Shown: positions 60,743 through 64,000 of the stretch, piece by piece
Layout: the number at the start of each line of letters is the position of its first letter
Numbering within the stretch: the first letter of the stretch is position 1
NCBI GenBank assembly: GCA_027625915.1
Contig: JANTQA010000012.1
Coordinates: forward strand, 10,004,501-10,068,500
DNA from: Anaeramoeba flamelloides
Taxonomy: Eukaryota > Metamonada > Anaeramoebidae
Direction: 5' to 3'
Length of the DNA: 64,000 nt
Made by a program: the position numbers and the translations under genes
Notes under the pieces: generated by a model
Told to the model about the DNA's origin: nothing
The model's database searches: none
What the model saw: the letters and a program-made list of their open reading frames with translations, nothing else

Positions 60743-61719
60743 TTTGGTATATTTTAAATAAGAAGATTTTTTTTTTCCATCTTATTATTAATTTTTATTT
60801 AATATCATTAAATCAAATAATTAAAAACATTTTTTTTTTTTACTTTTTTTTGATTAATGTTTTTTGAGTAGTAATACTTTTTTATTTTAATTTTTAGTAA
60901 AGGGTGTTAAATAATTGAAGATTTTTATGGTTTAAAATAAGAAATTAAAATAATAAATATTTTGAAAACTTTTGTATATATCTATTTATTAATTTATTGT
61001 GAGGCCATTTAAGATTTTGTATCATAAGAAAAAAAGAGAAGAATAAAAAAAATCATAGTAGGGAAAAAAATACCGGATATCAAAAGAATCCCGGAAAAGA
61101 TTTTTAATTGTGAGTATTAGTAAAATTTTTGTCTAATTTCAATCAAATCCTTATTATAAATAACCAATTTTTTTATGAGATTAGTAATAAACATACCTAA
61201 AGTTTATCAAAGTAAGGTGTCTATGGAATACTCGAGTAATTGTTTGATAGACTATGTTGATCAACTTTTCTTGAAAAACAAGCGCGTTTTATTGAGGTTT
61301 ACTAGAGTTTGGAAAATGATAATTTTTCTTCGTGTTTTTTGATTGATTGAATGGTGTTTTGAACAAGTGTGATTTCATTAATCAACATTCTCATAAGTGG
61401 GGGAGTTATAATTGAAAAAGTTCGATTCTTAAAAAAAGGAATTTGATTGTAAATAAATGAAATTAAACAAAAAATTTTACTATATTCATCAATTAAAAAT
61501 CTTGTCCGGCATTTTTTTCATTTCTGGTATTTTTTTCACCGCTTTAATTTAATAATTATACCAATGTCTGAACAATATGAAAATTAACCATGTACTGAAT
61601 TTGGGTATGGATGCAAAAAGATATAACTTTAATAAAAGGTATTTTCAAAAAATGTATGGTATTTTTTTTACCTTTCATAAAAAAATCATCTTTGTTCATG
61701 GTGATATTTGTTAATAAAC
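60743..61719. other. 3' flank of the EPG5-like gene
   Basis: AT-rich. Short stretches near 61060-61100 and 61500-61550 share inverted text: AAAAAAATACCGGATATCAA at 61065 and CCGGCATTTTTTTCATTTCT at 61506. No gene. Confidence 0.35.
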
Positions 61720-62430
61720 TAAACTATTTTTCAGTCAAAGGTGCCCAGTTGTAATTGGTATAATACATGTGTTTAAAGGGTTTGCATAGATATTAGATGA
61801 AAAATTTTATTTTTTGAAAATTTTCAAAATTGAAATCATTTTTTCTCATTTTTAAGATATTTTTGTTTTTTTTTTTTCGATTTTTTTTACAACTTCATTC
61901 AGTTGCAAAAAATTTTTTATTGCAAGATCAATAGTCACTTGGTAAAAACGTGTTATTCTGCGGTCATTGAAACCATGTAAAGATTGTAGAGAAATCATAT
62001 TGATTTCTATTGCAATTCTATTCGATCTTTGATCTTGATATTTGTTTAATAAATGTGAAAAATTTTCACTTCATTTTCATTTCCTTTTTTAAAATAGAGA
62101 CCTCAAATACCAACAAGCTTCGTTTGGTGGCTTAATTTCTAAAAGAAAAGTATTTAAAATGAAGTGAAAAATGTTTCATATTTATTATATAAATACCAGT
62201 AGAAGTTCAAAACGAACATCCTTGTTTTTCTCAATGAGTCCCTAAGAATTTGAGTTTCTCAATTTTTAAAAAAATCTATTGATTAATTAGTTTTCTTTCA
62301 GACATATATCAACTATTCTTTGATGTGTATTATTCTATTTATTTCTTATTTGTTCTTCAAGGGTCAATTATATAAAATAATTGATATTTGAAAAAAAAAC
62401 TTTGGGCTCCTTTGATTGAAACAGATTTTA
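61720..62430. mobile_element. Family C ~700 bp MITE, copy C3
   Basis: 711 bp, with ends TAAACTATTTTTCAGTCAAA and ...CTCCTTTGATTGAAACAGATTTTA. It is close to C2 along its whole length and has the internal palindrome. It lies about 1 kb after the EPG5-like stop codon. Confidence 0.9.
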
Positions 62431-63639
62431 TAATAAATTAAGTTAAATGTTAATATTGATTGAATCAAGGGTTATTGTATTTATTAAATATTTTGAAAAA
62501 GAAAAAATTGAATTTTTTTTGGGGAAAATGAAGTCGTTAAATTCCAATAAAAAACTGGAAATCTGAAAAACCAAAAAGAGTTTTTAAAACAATACAATAT
62601 GTCTCAACTTTTACTATATATTTTAAATTTTTTTAAGATTCCTTCTATTAGGAAAATAATTTCCAATCAAAAAGAAAAATAATAACTACCAATTTTCACC
62701 TTAAAAAATTTTCAGATAAACGTGTGATCAGTAATTTTAAGATTTTTAAAAACCACTATATAACAAAGTAAAAAAGAAATTAGATTATTTTGTCGAATCA
62801 ATAAATTATTAAGAAAATTTTATCTTTATATATTTGTATGACAATAGGATTTAAGAAAGGTATTTTAAAATAAAAGTTCCCCTCTTTTTTAAAATTATCT
62901 ATATTATAAATATTTGGAAATTTTTAACAAAAAGTAAAAAAGAAAAAAGACATTCATGTATTTAAATATTAAATCAATTTTAAAAAGAAATTTGAAAAAA
63001 CCAAAAATAAATATGATTTTAGTATAATTATTATTGTTTTCATTTTACAGACTTTAAAAAAATTCTTATTATTTTTTTTCCAATTCAAAACTAAAAATTA
63101 TTTTTATGTGATATTTTGATTTTTTTTTTTACAGTTTTAGTTAATATTGAGAAAATCTACAAACTTTTTCATTTTTATGAATTTAAAGTTGGATTTTCAA
63201 ATGAATAAATACAATTGATGAATTTAAAAATTTTTTTGTTGTGATTTGAAAGGAGGTATTCTACCGTAAAAAAAAAAAAAATTAAATAAAAATAATCTAT
63301 TGGGCGTAAAGTTGTTTAGAATTTATTTATTTAGAGAAAGCAGTAATTAAAGGTATTTTTATCAAATAAATACAAAAAGAAGGAGAATAATTTAAATATA
63401 AATATCAACAATAAAGTTAAAAATTGTGGTTCAAAGAAAAGTTATATTTAGATATTATAGAAGTTTTGATCATTTTTTGTCTGTAATTGTGAAATATTGA
63501 CATGTTTTAAAAAAATAAATTTTCAATGTTTTTAATTTATATAAGAGAAAAGAACACTTTCAATGGTGTTTTATTTGGTAATTTCTCGTGTTTTGGCTCA
63601 GATGTTCTTCCTTAAAAATAATTTTTATAAAAGTTTAAA
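62431..63639. other. Intergenic region, no gene seen
   Basis: AT-rich DNA with poly-A and poly-T runs. No coding frame or recognised element end. Confidence 0.35.
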
Positions 63640-64000
63640 ATATATAGTGTAATTTTTTTGAAATTAAGTAGATTTTTTAAGCTGAATTATTTTAAAACTT
63701 GATGGTATTATTTTTGAAAGTTATTTTTTGTTACACACTATTTCAAAATACAATAAGATTTCTTTCTTCTTTCCTAATAAAAATAATATTTTTTGAAATA
63801 ATTTGAAAAAAGGTTGCATTTTTACTTTTTCAAAAATGGAAAAAAGGATCAAACTTTTAAAAATAATAATTCCTTTCTAAAAATATATTCAAAGTAAGTT
63901 TACTCTTCAAGTGATCTGATTTTTTCTATCATTTTCGAAATTTTAAAATGCGGTAATATTTTTTCAATTTGCTATTACTTTTTTCAAAAGATTTTTTTAT
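63640..64000 (+). mobile_element. Family E 3' half, copy E5, running off the window
   Basis: Parallel to 43029-43350 of copy E4: shared GTAATTTTTxTGAAATTAAG, then (C/A)AAAAATG(G/A)AAAAA-GGATCAA and AATTTGCTATTA. The right end should lie just past position 64000. Confidence 0.65.

Overview
This looks like nuclear DNA from a very AT-rich unicellular eukaryote. The coding logic is eukaryotic: GT-AG introns with AT-rich 3' ends (typically ...taatag, ...aaatag or ...ttcag), the standard genetic code, Lys/Asn/Glu/Asp-rich low-complexity runs inside proteins, and genes that bacteria lack (ribosomal protein L14e, a BRSK/SAD-type kinase, an EPG5-like protein, a CAF1 deadenylase exon). An anaeramoebid-type or other AT-rich amoeboid protist is my best guess. 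Dictyostelids fit less well because this window is gene-poor and full of small DNA transposons. No rRNA, tRNA or CRISPR array was found.

Layout. 0-2 kb: broken Tc1/mariner copies. 3.94-4.14 kb: last exon of a CAF1/CNOT7-type deadenylase on +, with no earlier exon visible. 9.6-10.3 kb: a small multipass membrane protein on -. 12.7-14.1 kb: a MULE-like transposase remnant split by three MITEs. 15.05-15.95 kb: RPL14 in three exons on +. 15.9-21.5 kb: empty of recognisable genes. 21.5-25.4 kb: a large EF-hand, Cys-rich, SPRY-like protein on -. 27.7-29.9 kb: a MITE cluster. 31.6-32.1 kb: 5' exons of an MLKL-like helical-bundle gene on -. 33.9-34.6 kb: a TTAA-flanked element. 34.83-34.91 kb: an isolated terminal exon on +. 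35.1-36.3 kb: an intact protein with aerolysin-like (beta-pore) features on -. 37.1-43.4 kb: more TTAA elements. 43.9-49.7 kb: a six-exon BRSK/SAD kinase on +. 50.2-50.4 kb: a near-perfect hairpin. 52.3-60.7 kb: a huge EPG5-like gene on +. 60.7-64 kb: more mobile-element relics.

The main structural story is the mobile-element load. At least five families of short non-autonomous elements can be separated by their ends: (A) Tc1/mariner-type, ~540 bp, with TAAAC...CCAAAAAT...CACACC ends; (B) ~200 bp foldbacks starting TA-CAGTCAGTTTC; (C) ~700 bp elements ending CAGTCAAAGG; (D) TTAA-GGGTCGA elements; (E) TTAA-GGGACTAGT elements. There is also a single young hairpin. Several are nested, and several sit in introns or next to gene ends, which explains why some introns are much longer than others and why a few terminal exons look orphaned.

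The protein genes do not form an operon or obvious pathway. EPG5 (autophagosome-lysosome fusion), the BRSK-like kinase, RPL14 and CAF1 are ordinary housekeeping or regulatory genes. The closest thing to a functional neighbourhood is the pair of minus-strand genes at 31.6-36.3 kb, where an MLKL-like four-helix-bundle gene lies about 3 kb downstream of an aerolysin-like gene. Both families include membrane-permeabilising proteins, but any link between these two is speculation.
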